Shown here: positions 5,438 to 5,558 of the stretch, in pieces
Layout: every line of letters starts with the position of its first letter
How positions within the stretch are numbered: the first letter of the stretch is position 1
From: Thiohalospira sp046546335
GTDB lineage: Bacteria; Pseudomonadota; Gammaproteobacteria; Thiohalospirales; Thiohalospiraceae
Assembly (NCBI RefSeq): GCF_046546335.1
Contig: NZ_JBKGYA010000139.1
DNA: 5,558 nucleotides
Reading direction: 5' to 3' (one strand)
Made by a program: the position numbers and the translations under genes
The notes under the pieces: model-generated
Told to the model about the DNA's origin: nothing
The model's input: only the letters and a program-made list of their open reading frames with translations
The model's database searches: none

Positions 5438-5474
5438 AGGGGCCCCTGATGACGGACATCGGGGGCCCCTTTCC
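5438..5474. terminator. Long hairpin terminator, probably bidirectional
   Basis: AGGGGCCCC (5438-5446) pairs with GGGGCCCCT (5462-5470), and the stem continues inward through a T-G pair and GATG/CATC, giving about 14 bp around a 5-nt loop. On the + strand TTTCC follows, which fits termination of the gene ending at 5404. On the - strand CTCTTCATT follows, so it may also stop transcription from the gene entering from the right. The arms hold a self-complementary GGGGCCCC. Confidence 0.75.
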
Positions 5475-5479
5475 GTAGT

Positions 5480-5499
5480 GGCACCCGCGAACGGGTGCC
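5480..5499. other. 8-bp hairpin with a 4-nt loop between convergent genes
   Basis: GGCACCCG (5480-5487) and CGGGTGCC (5492-5499) form a perfect 8-bp stem with a CGAA loop; on the - strand the loop is TTCG. No T-run follows on either strand, so by itself it is not a typical intrinsic terminator. It lies 11 bases past the stop of the partial - strand gene and may act as a 3'-end stabilising or pausing structure ahead of the main terminator. Confidence 0.5.
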
Positions 5500-5509
5500 G
5501 GCACGTCGA

Positions 5510-5558
5510 CTAGCCGATCTTGGTTTCGGTGGAGTCGGACTCGCCCTTGTTGTCCTTC
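5510..5558 (-). CDS. C-terminal end of an unidentified gene
   Basis: The - strand frame entering from the right edge reads KDNKGESDSTETKIG and stops at a TAG (5512-5510). Fifteen codons are too few to name a family. The tail is hydrophilic, as is common for protein C-termini, and two hairpins follow within 75 bases, which fits the end of a transcription unit converging on the secreted-protein gene. Another - strand frame is also open here, so the call is tentative. Confidence 0.5.
   Translation of the reverse strand, partial: KDNKGESDSTETKIG

Noticed and set aside
5479..5494. TGGCAC at 5479-5484 as a third sigma-54 promoter
   Set aside because: The position of the -12 element reads AACGG with no GC at the required spacing; the bases belong to the hairpin at 5480-5499.

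Overview
This window comes from a GC-rich bacterial chromosome, probably a gammaproteobacterium. That placement is inferred from GC content, family make-up and sigma-54 promoter style; the acidic secreted proteins hint at a salt-adapted lineage such as the Ectothiorhodospiraceae, but nothing here proves the taxon. No mobile element, CRISPR array, tRNA or rRNA gene is visible.

Left part (1-1255): the C-terminal 170 residues of a methyl-accepting chemotaxis protein run into the window on the + strand. They converge on a - strand serine carboxylesterase of the alpha/beta-hydrolase type; the two stop codons overlap in a single CTAG. A - strand intrinsic terminator and two more GC-rich hairpins (1256-1319) separate the esterase from the next unit.

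Central part (1342-5404): this looks like one self-contained regulatory module. A - strand operon encodes a membrane histidine kinase (3392-4870) and, through an ATGA overlap, an NtrC-type sigma-54 activator (1968-3395). It is flanked by two genes for small secreted proteins: a DUF4168-type protein with a Gly/Gln-rich repeat (1342-1848, - strand, downstream) and a 127-residue protein of unknown function (5021-5404, + strand, divergent). Each secreted-protein gene has a -24/-12 sigma-54 promoter (1885-1900 and 4963-4978). Each promoter has upstream the same 17-bp dyad, GTGT-N9-ACAC with the left part GTGTCAC (1965-1981 and 4893-4909), at about -99 and -88, one helical turn apart. The second dyad also covers the -10 box and start of the kinase-regulator operon's own sigma-70-type promoter, which suggests autoregulation. 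The simplest model is that the kinase senses a periplasmic or envelope signal, the regulator is phosphorylated, and both secreted proteins are induced. This resembles zraP/zraSR in logic, but the output proteins are different.

Right end (5405-5558): a long hairpin probably serves as a two-way terminator, a second hairpin follows, and then come the last 15 codons of an unidentified - strand gene.
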